Part shown: positions 20,896 through 30,773 of the stretch, in pieces
How the letters are laid out: every line of letters begins with the position of its first letter
Position numbering within the stretch: the first letter of the stretch is position 1
Source: Fagopyrum homotropicum
Taxonomy: Eukaryota; Streptophyta; Magnoliopsida; Caryophyllales; Polygonaceae
Length of the DNA stretch: 64,000 nt
Direction of reading: 5' to 3'
Assembly: GCA_033239125.1 (NCBI GenBank)
Contig: BSWB01000005.1
Coordinates: 18,591,447-18,655,446, forward strand
Notes under the pieces: generated by a model
The model's input: the letters and a program-made list of their open reading frames with translations, nothing else
Databases searched by the model: none
What the model was told of the DNA's origin: nothing
Made by a program: the position numbers and the translations under genes

Positions 20896-21309
20896 AGGAG
20901 TATATATACTCGCTAATGTAGCGCATATACTCGCTAATGTAGCGCGTTGTGGAGACATTATTTTTAAAATAGAGTTGTCACAATTAACGCAATTAAATTT
21001 TTTCTTTTTAAGTCCAAAAAAAATTTTGTAACTGATTTGTTTCGAAAATATCTTTACTCTTAAGGGAGAATTTGATATACTAGGCCTTTTTGAGGATATG
21101 ATTTAGTAAATGTACCCCATAATTTTTTACCACTTTCATTTAATGGTAGGTAAAAATAATTAACCTCTTTATTTTAATAAAAAAAGAACAATAGACATTA
21201 GTTAGTGTTAAGTTGTATTTACTATTACTGAATTTATTTATTTATTTTTTTTAATATTTATTTATTTTTTTCTTTTTATTTTCTTTTTTATTTTTTATTT
21301 CCTAGAATA

Positions 21310-21735
21310 AATTTTTGGTATGAAAATTTTCATACCAGAAATTTTTCATACCATAATTTTTCATACCAGAATTTTACATACCAGAATTTACATACCAGAA
21401 TTTTATATACCAGAATTACATACCAGAATTTTACACACTAGAATTTCCCACACCAGAATTTCCCATACCAGAATTTTATAATACTAGAATTTTTTCATAT
21501 CATAATTTTTTCATACCAGAATTTTTTCATACCAGAAGTTCATACCAGAAATTTATTCATACCAGAATTTTTTTTTATCCTTTTTTATTTTTTTTATAAT
21601 TTTATGGTATGAAATTCATACCAGAAACTCATACCAGAATTTTTTTTTTCTTTTCTTTTTGTACTTTTTATTTTTTACAATTTACATACCAAACTTACAT
21701 ACCGGAAACCGAAACTTACATACCGGAACTTACAT
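21310..21735. repeat. CATACCAGAATTTT minisatellite
   Basis: Roughly twenty tandem, variable-length copies of CATACCAGAATTTT, with spacer T-runs and a few inverted units (GGTATGAAAATTTTCATACC). It lies inside the TIR element at 21063-22975. Confidence 0.85.
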
Positions 21736-22528
21736 ACACTTAAACATATGAAATATCTGATTCCTCTATTTGGGCGCCTTCTTCACTGCTCAACTTTGTA
21801 CCACAATTTTTCGGGCTTTTAAAAAATCAAACACAAGACCAAGAACCCTTTTAACAAGCAGGAAGGAAGAACTGGGAAACCAACATGCTAGGCAATGCAT
21901 TTGAGTACAATTGACATACACGAGCAACGAGAAAATCCAATTTATACCTCCCAAGAAACCAAAAAGTTGTTCCGGAGGGAAACATCAGTAAAGTATAAAA
22001 TTTGTTGAAGAAACCTGATACATTGCTCACAAATAGTAAAAATGACTCAAATGGTTAGTAAATCCACATACATTTGACTAGACACCTCGTTGCTTTTGCC
22101 CGGTACCTCAGGCACCTCAAAGTAGTTTGAAATTTCTGGTATAGAAAGAAAAATAATAACCAGAAGTCTCACTCCTTTACATAAAAACTAGAGGCGTCAA
22201 AGAGAGTTTGAGGATTGAGATCCCAAGTTACACTTCTTATCCGAACAAGGATTAGCTTGAGTTGTGCTTGAACTTGAGGCGTCAAAGAAGTTGAGACCAA
22301 TCTCCTGTACCAAAAAAACCAGAGGTAAAGCTCAAAAACCTGCCAAAATTAGAACATCACTCCTAATGTCTATGCAAATAAAAGTAGATCACTCCCAATG
22401 GTGAAGATTACAGGCAATATGCATAGAAAAGTAGGACTAGTTTACTTGTAGTCCGCTCGTGGTGTGGCAACTGGTGCAACTAATCCACAAAACATCACTC
22501 CTAGTGTCTATGAGGACATGAAATTCTT

Positions 22529-22798
22529 GTGTTGCATCAGCAACTAACTAGATCTAGATCTGGATCTAGATCCAGATTGCCACCAGCTCCGACGACGACC
22601 CTGGTCACAACCCCACCGAATCCGGTGACTAATCCTCCTCTTCTGCCACCGAAGATGCCGGTGACTAAGCCTCCTCCTCTAGCACCTCCGACGCCGCCCA
22701 GTAAGCCTCCTTCTCCGCCTATTATTGGGCCGCCACCAACTCCGGCCCCTTACTGGCCATCGAAAAAGAAAGAAGGGACGAGTGAAAGAAGGGGTTGA
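22529..22798 (+). other. Pro-rich ORF (89 codons), gene-like fragment
   Basis: The + strand reads PPNPVTNPPLLPPKMPV and PPTPPSKPPSPPIIGPPP, resembling a proline-rich or extensin-like segment. The same DNA on the - strand is Gly-rich (GGLLGGVGGARGGGLVTG). It is preceded on that strand by a CT-rich stretch like a plant 5' UTR (22800-22870), but with stops between. The true strand is therefore unclear. It is probably a captured, decayed host fragment inside the TIR element. Confidence 0.3.
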
Positions 22799-22975
22799 TG
22801 TAGTAGCTCTTTGATGGGAGAAGCGGCAGAAGCGAGAAGCTAGAAGCTAGAGAGGATAAAGAAGAAAACCTAATGTTGAAGAGTTGGACGGTAATAAATT
22901 AATTTGGGGTATATTTACTTAACAAAAAAAAAAAGCCTAGTTACTAGTTGCAAATTAAAAAAAACCTACTTCCCT

Positions 22976-23805
22976 AATTAGCCCAAAAACTTTTAAGCCA
23001 GAGAATATTTATTTTGTAAACTATTTTTTTAAGTTAGAGAATCTTTATTTATTAAACAACATCAGTTGTTAGAAAATTTCACGTAACTTTTTTTTTTTCC
23101 AACCAACCTATTTTTTGGATAAAATTTTTTTAATTTTAAACTATTTTTGTAAGCTAAGGAATCTTTTGTTATTTGCATCATCCATTTTACTTTAAGTTTT
23201 TTATTATCTACTAAAGTTGATGGTCTTAGAACTTGTATAAATAGGGAGTCTAAAGAGTATACAAATAATACATTTCTTAGCCTTTTGGTTAAGTTCAACT
23301 ATAATTATTATTCATATCGGAATAATATTTTATTTTTGGGATCGTTAACCTACAATTATGTTGGTCATAATGTTCTTTCCTAAAGTAATCGTACCCCTAA
23401 AGTTTTATTTTTAGGGAAGAGTAATCGTATCCCTAAAGTTTTATTTTTAGAGAAGATTTTACTTTTGGGAACGTTAACCTACAATTATGTGGGTCATAAT
23501 GTTCTTCAATATAGTAATCTTGGCCTTTGGTTATTACGTTAAATATTTTCATGTTACTTTTATATAAGTAACCGTACTCCTAAAGTTTTATTTTTAGGGA
23601 AGATTTTTTCTTTTTTTCAAATGAACTACTAAGCTTGATGATTTTAGAACTTGTATAAATGAGGAGTCAATAAACTCGCTTACATGACTCATTGTGGAGG
23701 CAGTATTTCTAAAATAGAGTTCCCACAATTAATGCCATTAAATCTTTTCTTTTTAAGTTCAAATTTTTTTTGTAACCGATTTGTTTCGAAAATATCTTTA
23801 CTCCT
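22976..23805 (+). repeat. snRNA-promoter tandem array, unit 2
   Basis: Same order as unit 1. P1 has lost its USE by deletion (TTTTTTATTATCTACTAAAG replaces the USE region) but keeps TATAAATAG at 23236-23244. P2 has lost its USE as well, and its TATA reads TATAAATG (23654). Confidence 0.8.
23268..23400 (+). pseudogene. U2 snRNA-like sequence, copy 2
   Basis: ATACATTTCTTAGCC TTTTGGTTAAG begins 32 bp after the TATA box and is identical to copy 1 in this part. It continues into ATTCATATCGG (TTCTTATCAG in U2), then AATATTTTATTTTTGGGA. Its promoter lacks the USE, so it is presumably silent. Confidence 0.6.
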
Positions 23806-23911
23806 AAAAACTTTTAAGTCAGAGAATATTTATTTTGTAAACTATTTTTTTTAAGTCATAGAATCTTAATTTATTAAACTAACAATTTATTATTAGAAAA
23901 TTTCACGTGAC
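23806..23911 (+). repeat. snRNA-promoter array, unit 3, left part
   Basis: The unit start (CTTTTAAGTCAGAGAATATT) runs to TTTCACGTGAC, where the copia nest begins. The remainder of the unit resumes at 39766. GTGAC at 23907-23911 is the left target duplication. Confidence 0.8.
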
Positions 23912-23990
23912 TGCTATGGATAAACATGTACAAGTTATCACATGCATGCAAGTGTGTACATGATACTTTGTACACACATATCACATGTGT
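23912..23990 (+). mobile_element. Ty1/copia 5' LTR, truncated
   Basis: TGCTATGGATAAACATGTAC and the next ~60 bp match the start of the complete LTR at 39422. Similarity ends near 23990. With flank GTGAC here and GTAAC after the 3' LTR (39766-39770), the two LTRs bracket one inserted unit of 15.85 kb. Confidence 0.8.
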
Positions 23991-24179
23991 TGAGTAAAAA
24001 TGTACACAAATTTACAAAACGCCTTTTTATATTTTATTTGAATACAAATTTACAAAACACATTTTATTTATTTATTTTATTTGAGTTCGACCCTCTCTTT
24101 TTGACCTTTTGATTCTAAGTTATATAAATACTGATATTTGGTTTGTTTTGGTGATTTGGGCTGCACCCATTTTTAGACG

Positions 24180-25030
24180 GGTTGCCTACGTACCTCGTTA
24201 AAGAGGATCAAGCCTCATGTAGTTCCGTGCAGTGTTTTCATGCATAAGAGAATCAAAGTCTAAACCCACCTTCTAGGAAGGGTTGCCTAGACGATGATCC
24301 AACTATCATTTGTATGATATTTATATCTTGACCATGCATCAAAGAATTAAATTAAACCCACCTTCTAGGAAGGGTTGCTTAATTTATCCCGCTATCATGC
24401 ACATGATCAAGAAAATTGTTGTTTTATTTTATTTTATTTTAAGACCCGTGACTGAATCTGGTTTATAATTTACCAAATTTCCTACCTATCCTTTATTAGG
24501 AATCAAGTTGTACGTAGTTCTTAATGGAATATTTGGTGTTTAATTTTATGACTTTCATTTCATATAAAAGTTAAATATATATTTGTGATTGAATTTAATA
24601 CGTTTTTGTTTTGTATCAAATTTCCTACGTATCCGTAAAAATAAACGGAATCAAATCATTCGTGGTTCTTTTTAATGAACTTTTACTTTTTTCGGACTTT
24701 TACATTTACATAAAAGTCGATTTAATATTTGCAGTTGGACTCAACAATTTATTAGTCGAGTTTCCTACGTACTCTTATAAAAGAGATCAAACCACCCGTA
24801 GTTCGTTTAACCAGAAGTTTAAATTTGATTTGCGACTGTACCCGATAGTATATTAAATTAAAATCGAGTTACCTACGTAGCCATTTGAGTGACGCAAGTC
24901 CTTACATAGTTCTAACACTTGAACTTTTATATATTTTGAAAGTCAATTTTTTTTTATGCGATTGAACTTAACCAATTTCGAGTCAAGCTTCCTATGTAGT
25001 CCGTATTTAAGGATATCAAATCACACTTAA
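24180..25030 (+). repeat. Array of six covarying hairpins (CCTACGTA...CGTAGTTC)
   Basis: Six related segments start at about 24185, 24481, 24624, 24764, 24872 and 24991, spaced 108-143 bp except for a wider first gap. Each has CCTACGTA, a small inner stem, ATCAA, then CGTAGTTC. Outer CTACG pairs with CGTAG. The inner stem changes sequence but stays paired: CCTC/GAGG, TCCT/AGGA, TCCGT/ACGGA, CTCTT/AAGAG, TCC/GGA. In the wide first gap AACCCACCTTCTAGGAAGGG occurs twice (24263, 24354), followed each time by a CTATCAT...ATGAT hairpin. Compensatory change implies a selected RNA or cruciform fold. No protein ORF explains it and I do not recognise the family. Confidence 0.75.
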
Positions 25031-25049
25031 TTATTTTTTTAGTTTTATG

Positions 25050-26980
25050 GACATTTTGAGTGAATATTTATATTTATATGTAATTTATTGTATTTAAGGG
25101 CTACTTAAATAAATAAGTCTAAACCCAATTTAAAGCCTATATATGACGTGACAATAAGTACAGATATTGTAATTTACATATGCAATTCTTTTTTTTTTAT
25201 TAAATTGAATTTATTAATTAAAATAGGTAGGAGATAAACATATTTTGTCAGAAGGCATGCATAACTTTTCTTCTTTATATTTCAGACAAAACAATTCCCA
25301 TTCTTTCTATCGGATCGACATTCTAGAATTCTTCATTTGTTTTAAATGGGCCCAAGCCCAAAGTGGAATATTTAATTCTAAGCGAGTGAAGCTTTGTATT
25401 GCAGCCAAAAGATGAAACCTAGCGCAATCAACAGTAGAGAGCGGTACAAGCTTTTGGTTCAGAGAACAAAAAGAAAGATCTAGAGAAATAGAAAGAGATG
25501 AAGAATGAAGGTGATACTGGACGAAGATCTCGAAAGCAAACCAAAGGATTTTCCAAAAAAATTTCACCATATGTCAAGAGGTTTCTGGTATGTTTAAGTT
25601 CTGATTGATTCAAAATTTCCAATTATTTTTTTTTCTATTTTTTAATCGATCTCTCAAATCCTTTTGTGTATTTCACCTCACATTTTCCCGATTTTTAATT
25701 TCATGAGATTACTCAAAGAATAAAAAAAAACCATCAATCGAAAAAATATCTGATTATTTTAGATCAATTCGATTGAGTTTGATCTTTGGTCGTGGACGAG
25801 CTTGATGCTAAGGAGGTTGTACATAAGTTTAACAGATTCTTTAACCATTTCTATTCCGAGTTTGAGTATAATTTCTAGCTTGCGCAAGTTTTATTATTGG
25901 CCCCCATTTAGAGACATCGTCCAAATCATTTTATGAAAATAATTTGAGAAGATAAAATCAGAGTGAAACTTTTGTGATTAGAATTAGTTAAACTCATATC
26001 CCCATTTAGCAGATTTGTTTTCTAAGACCATTGTGTGATTTTGTAGGATTGTCGTAAAGGCTTGGATATAAACAAAACCCTTGTCTAACAATATATCTCC
26101 AATTGGTTTGCTATTTCAGAAGTCGTTCAAGGTATTTTCTGCCTCGTATATTCACTTTGGTTTGAAGTTGCAAATGAATTAAGGATCGTATGTTCACTTT
26201 GGTTTGAAGTTGCAAATAAATTAAGGATAGGTTGTGTAACCAGATCATTTGGTATATTCAATTGAACACAAAGCTCGGATGTAGTGATCGAAAATTTATT
26301 ACTTTCGATAGACTACAAATTTGTGTAGTGGTTGAAAGTATTCACTTTCGAACCAACTACAGATTTTGGTTGGGAAGAATGCAACTAGAGCAGTGGTAGA
26401 AAATATTCGCTTTCAAACCAAGTGTAGATTTTGATGCTTTGGTGTGATTAATTCACACCATTAATAACACAACAAGCAACTAGGCTATAGTAATTGCCTA
26501 CTCACTTTGATTCTTCTTCTCTTCTAGTTCACTTTATGCTTTGTAGTTCTTCCGTAATTCTTTCTCTCTTTTGTACTTCTCTAATTTGTTTAGGCTTGCT
26601 GTGCATTTGCAGGTTCTCTCCCTTTTGGGCAAGAAAATCTCATTTGCCTCTATTTATTCAATTTTACAGAACCAGTTATGGGAGGTTACTAGATAGAAAC
26701 AGCTGATTGTACGTGACAGAACGTGGGATAGTTGAGATTATTATAATCAATTCATTTTTTTTATGCCAACAGGCACAATTATCGCTGCCGTAGCAATTAG
26801 TAGTGCTTATTGGGCCTCATTTTTTTTATCACCACTTTTGGGCTTTTAAACAACACTTTGTAATGTTGATGGAAGTCTAATTGTAGTTCTTTTAGGAACC
26901 AATGTTATTTTTTTTATTTAATTTTAAATGATATTCTTCATAATTCATTTATTAATTAATTTACTTCTAAATCAATGTTA
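25050..26980. other. Non-LTR filler of the nest; possible small exon at 25498-25587 (+)
   Basis: TGGGCCCAAGCCCAAAG (site II-like) lies about 150 bp upstream of an ATG at 25498. That frame encodes 30 residues (basic, ending SPYVKRFL) up to CTG|GTATGTTTAAG, a plausible splice donor. No convincing second exon was found. Elsewhere two near-copies of CACTTTGGTTTGAAGTTGCA lie at 26153 and 26190, and GATTTTGGTTGGG/GATTTTGATG repeats at 26350-26430. Nothing else recognised. It lies inside the transposon nest, so it could be a captured gene fragment. Confidence 0.25.
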
Positions 26981-26985
26981 TATTT

Positions 26986-29381
26986 TGTAATAACCGAAAA
27001 TTTTAAATCCCGTTAAACATGAAGTTAACTGAATTCCGATATGTCAATCTTAAATAAATGAATAAATAAATAATTAAAACGAGTTTTAAGTTCTATCATT
27101 TTATGTGACCTTAAGTCACATAAAATGATGAAACCTTGTAACCGGAAATAAATTACGCACCTTAAAATAAAAATAATAATAATTTATATAATACGGAATT
27201 TAATTCCGTATTATATAAATTCCCGTACATAAGTAACGAGTTTCGGATCCTATTTTAAAGAGAGAGAGGCCGGATATAACCCACTAGTAGGCCCACTTAT
27301 CAGCCCATCAGCCATATCATTAAACTAATCCTACCTAATCCAATTTTCACGTTAACCCTAATTAACCCTACCTTAACCGCCGTATCTCTCTCCCTCACCA
27401 GTACACCGCCTTGCTTTCCTCTGCAAGAGCACGTACAGCAGCCGCCCTCGAAGAGTTCGAACACGCCGAAGACACGAGTGTTGCAGCCACATCGCCGCCC
27501 TTCAGACGCATCGCCGGCAACGCTACCGAAGGCCTCTTGTCGTCGTCTCGCCCGGCTACCCTGGTCCTCGTGTGCAAACCAACCCTGCGAACCCAGGTAA
27601 ATTTAATCCCCCTCTTCCAACCCTTCTTCCCTTTTCGTCTGCTTCAGAAGCGAGTTAACACGTAATAGCCGGCCTTTTGAACCTACAGTGAGCGGCTGAA
27701 CCTCTCCGTCTTCATAACGAGCGTTATTAATCCGAGTACGGTGTGGCGTCGGATTCGTCACTGCTGCAGATAGGATAGGCACTCAACCTCGGCCTCGTTC
27801 GTCACATCGTGTCTCGTCGGAAGGGTTGCCACCGAACCGGATCGAAGCACACCGAGGTGAGTCCGGTACTGTCCGCTCTTGTGCTGATTTCCTGTTGTTT
27901 TTGGAGTTGCAGTAGGTTTGTTACGAAGTAATGGTGGGTAGATTGAGTGCTGAAGTGTGAGTTCCTCATCCCTGCAGTATGTATATATATATAGATTTAT
28001 AAGTATAAAAGAGATAAGTTTATACTTTTGATGTGGAGGTAATAAAGTTAGATTTACAGTAAACATATAATGAATTGGTAGAGATGGACAAGTTGAGTAG
28101 GAATGGTTAGTACGGTGTGGGTACGGAAGTGTACTTAGGTAGAGGAGTTTAATGCGCCGAGAGTTTTTATAAGGGCGAGTTTGAGAATAAGAAATTATGT
28201 AGCTATACATAATACCGTTTAGTTACAGATTTATACGAATGGAAGGAAAAGTTAGAGTATGTACCTACGTATACATACATATAGAAGAGTAAAGTAGTAA
28301 CCGGGAAGTGAGGAGGGGTTTTGTTCTTTGAGGAGTGGTTTCGAGTGTAACTTATAACTTATTGGAACTATCAAAGGAAACAAATTATGGAAAACAAGTT
28401 CTAAAGAAATTGGTAGTTTTCAAGATTAAACTTTGAGAATGTTGACACTAAGGGTAAAATGGTCTTTTACCGTAAGAGAGCTTTTCCGTAATTCCTTCGC
28501 ATGAGGTTGGACATCTAGATGTGATTTTGATCCACATGCCTTATTTTATAGTCGTTTGAGTTACCACGAGTACGGACTGTTTTGAGACGTGTTAGAGTGT
28601 ATTTTGACTCAGGTAAGTCCTTGTGACTTACTTAGCCAGTTTTTGGATATTAGTTGAGTGATAGTGGTTGGGTGTGCTATGTGCGTGATTTTAATAATAA
28701 TAACTTGCTAGGACGACCGTTATTACTATGTTTAAGGCCCAAGTGTATGAATAACGGGCCGTGACATCACTGCCCAACTCTGACAGGAGACTGGGAGGTT
28801 GTCTATACCCAGACCAGGCAGGTACAAGGTGAGATGCATCGGATCCATTCCTGATGGTTACACGGGGGCGGAGGCCAGGTTTGAGAATCCCTCGTGTCAC
28901 AAAATAAGTATCATTAGCGTGAACGAGTAACTTAACTTAAGATAATAAAAGGACTTGTTTGAAAGCATGATGTGTGTTTATTATTTTATGTGTGTATGTG
29001 TGCTATTATTGTTCTTCTAATATTTAGATAACTAGCTAATGGTTTCTCTTGTTGTGTTTTTAGATTTACCGTAGGTTAGACCAGCAACCGAGTGATCCGG
29101 AAGTAGTGGTCAGCCGGGTCTCCGTACTCCTTAGGGCTGGGGTTGTTGGTTGTTGTGGTTTCTTTTGTTAAGACAGTTGGTGTTTTCCCCTTGTTTAAGT
29201 GCTTTAGGCTGCTAGATCGTGTTGCATTCATTACCTTAATAATACTATTTTATAAATTTCGGTTTTCCTTATTTGTGTCTTGTTGCAAGATCCTAGTAAT
29301 ATTGTTGTCAAACTGAGGTCGGGACCCATTGTGAGGTCCTAACTAGTAATGTCCCGAGTTCTGAGAATTCGGGGTGTTACA
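26986..29381 (+). mobile_element. Gypsy (chromovirus-type) 5' LTR, + orientation
   Basis: TGTAATAACC at the start and GGGGTGTTACA at the end, 2396 bp. It is followed by ACA and TGG, the first three bases of the initiator-Met primer binding site seen intact at 38641. The same LTR family as 30774-33232 (reverse) and 38656. It is the 5' LTR of a + strand element whose internal region was deleted. Confidence 0.85.
27095..27221. repeat. Two perfect hairpins in LTR U3 end
   Basis: 27095-27129: ATCATTTTATGTGAC, a 5-base loop, then its exact complement. 27181-27221: 20-bp perfect arms (AATTTATATAATACGGAATT and complement) around one base. Equivalent hairpins persist in the opposite LTR near 33083-33116 and 32990-33030, with a changed loop in the first. 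Confidence 0.8.
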
Positions 29382-29384
29382 ACA

Positions 29385-30773
29385 TGGATTGAGTGCTGAA
29401 GTGTGAGTTCCTCATCCCTGCAGTATGTATATATGTATATATAGATTTATAAGTATAAAAGAGATAAGTTTATACTTTTGATGTGGAGGTAATAAAGTTA
29501 GATTTACAGTAAACATATAATGAATTGGTAGAGATGGACAAGTTGAGTAGGAATGGTTAGTACGGTGTGGGTACGGAAGTGTACTTAGGTAGAGGAGTTT
29601 AATGCGCAGAGAGTTTTTATAAGGGCGAGTTTGAGAATAAGAAATTATGTAGCTATACATAATACCGTTTAGTCACAGATTTATACGAATGGAAGGAAAA
29701 GTTAGAGTATGTACCTACGTATACATACATATAGAAGAGTAAAGTAGTAATCGGGAAGTGAGGAGGGGTTTTGTTCTTTGAGGAGTGGTTTCGAGTGTAA
29801 CTTATAACTTATTGGAACTATCAAAGGAAACAAATTATGGAAAACAAGTTCTAAAGGAAATTAGTAGATTTCAAGATTAAACTTTGAGAGTGTTGACACT
29901 AAGGGTAAAATGGTCTTTTACCGTAAGAGAGCTTTTCCGTAATTCCTTCGCATGAGGTTGGACATCTAGATGTGATTTTGATCCACATGCCTTATTTGAC
30001 AGGCGTTTGAGTTACCACGAGTACGAACTGTTTTGAGACGTGTTAGAGTGTATTTTGACTCAGGTAAGTCCTTGTGACTTACTTAGCCAGTTTTTGGATA
30101 TTAGTTGAGTGATAGTGGTTGGGTGTGCTATGTGCGTGATTTTAATAATAATAACTTGCTAGGACGACCGTTATTATTATGTTTAAGGCCCAAGTGTATG
30201 TATAACGGGCCGTGACATCACTACCCAGCTCTGACAGGAGACTGGGAGGTTCTCTATACCCAGACCAGCCAGGTACAAGGTGAGATGCATCGGATCCATT
30301 CCTGATGGTTACACGGGGGCAGAGGCGAGGTTTGGGAATCCCTCGTGTCACAAAATAAGTATCATTAGCGTGAACGAGTAACTTAACTTAAGATAATAAA
30401 AGGACTTGTTTGAAAGCATGATGGGTGATTATTATTTTATGTGTGTATGTGTGCTATTATTATTCTTCTAATATTTAGATAACTAGCTAATGGTTTCTCT
30501 TATTGTGTTTTTAGATTTACCGCAGGTTAGACCAGCACCTGAGTGATCCGGAAGTAGTGGTCAGCCGGGTCTCCGTACTCCTTAGGGTTGGGGTTGTTGG
30601 TTGTTGTGGTTTCTTTTGTTAAGACAATTGTTGTTTTCCCCTTGTTTAAGTGCTTTAGGCTGCTAGATCGTGTTGCATTCATTACCTTAAAAATACTATT
30701 TTATAAATTTCAGTTTTCCTTATTTGTGTCTTGTTGCAAGATCCTAGTAATATTGTTGTCAAACTGAGGTCGG
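29385..30773 (+). mobile_element. Partial LTR joined to PBS stub (deleted gypsy)
   Basis: Picks up the LTR sequence from its position ~950 (GATTGAGTGCTGAAG, also at 27934) directly after ACATGG. It runs to CAAACTGAGGTCGG, about 66 bp short of the LTR end. Structure: LTR, three bases of PBS, then the distal part of the second LTR. The whole coding region was removed in one deletion. Confidence 0.8.

Larger units (their letters stand above)
20230..21062 (+). repeat. snRNA-promoter tandem array, unit 1
   Basis: The unit runs from an AATCTTATTTTT-type stretch through CACGTAAC-like + poly-T + CAACCAACC, promoter P1 with a U2-like sequence, two or more TATGTGGGTCATAATG segments, promoter P2, and a tail ending GTTTCGAAAATATC. 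Units 2-4 repeat this order. Unit 1 is the only one with two perfect USE boxes. A TIR element inserted at its downstream end. Confidence 0.8.
21063..22975. mobile_element. Long-TIR DNA element (possible Pack-type) in the array
   Basis: A 1913-bp interruption of the tandem array. The unit reads through as GAAAATATC ... AACTTTTAAG in the uninterrupted copies at 23785 and 40560. The outer ends are AGGGA and TCCCT. An imperfect inverted repeat links ACTAGGCCTTTTT...TAGTAAATGTACCCCA (21080-21120) with the complement of GGGGTATATTTACTTAA...GCCTAGT (about 22906-22943). No transposase was seen. Inside are a minisatellite and a Pro/Gly-rich gene-like segment, hence the Pack-type suggestion. No clean target duplication was found. 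Confidence 0.55.

Noticed and set aside
21310..21735. CRISPR-like regular repeats
   Set aside because: Units are short, degenerate and lack unique spacers. The context is a plant nuclear genome.
24180..25030. Hammerhead ribozyme / retrozyme for the hairpin array
   Set aside because: The conserved CTGATGA and GAAA core was not found.
27395..27665. ORFs of 60 and 84 codons
   Set aside because: Inside the + strand gypsy LTR. No domain, and not kept as an ORF in the sister LTR.
27758..30351. Near-identical 69-82 codon ORFs repeated in the LTRs
   Set aside because: They repeat because the LTR repeats. Frames are not maintained evenly between copies.
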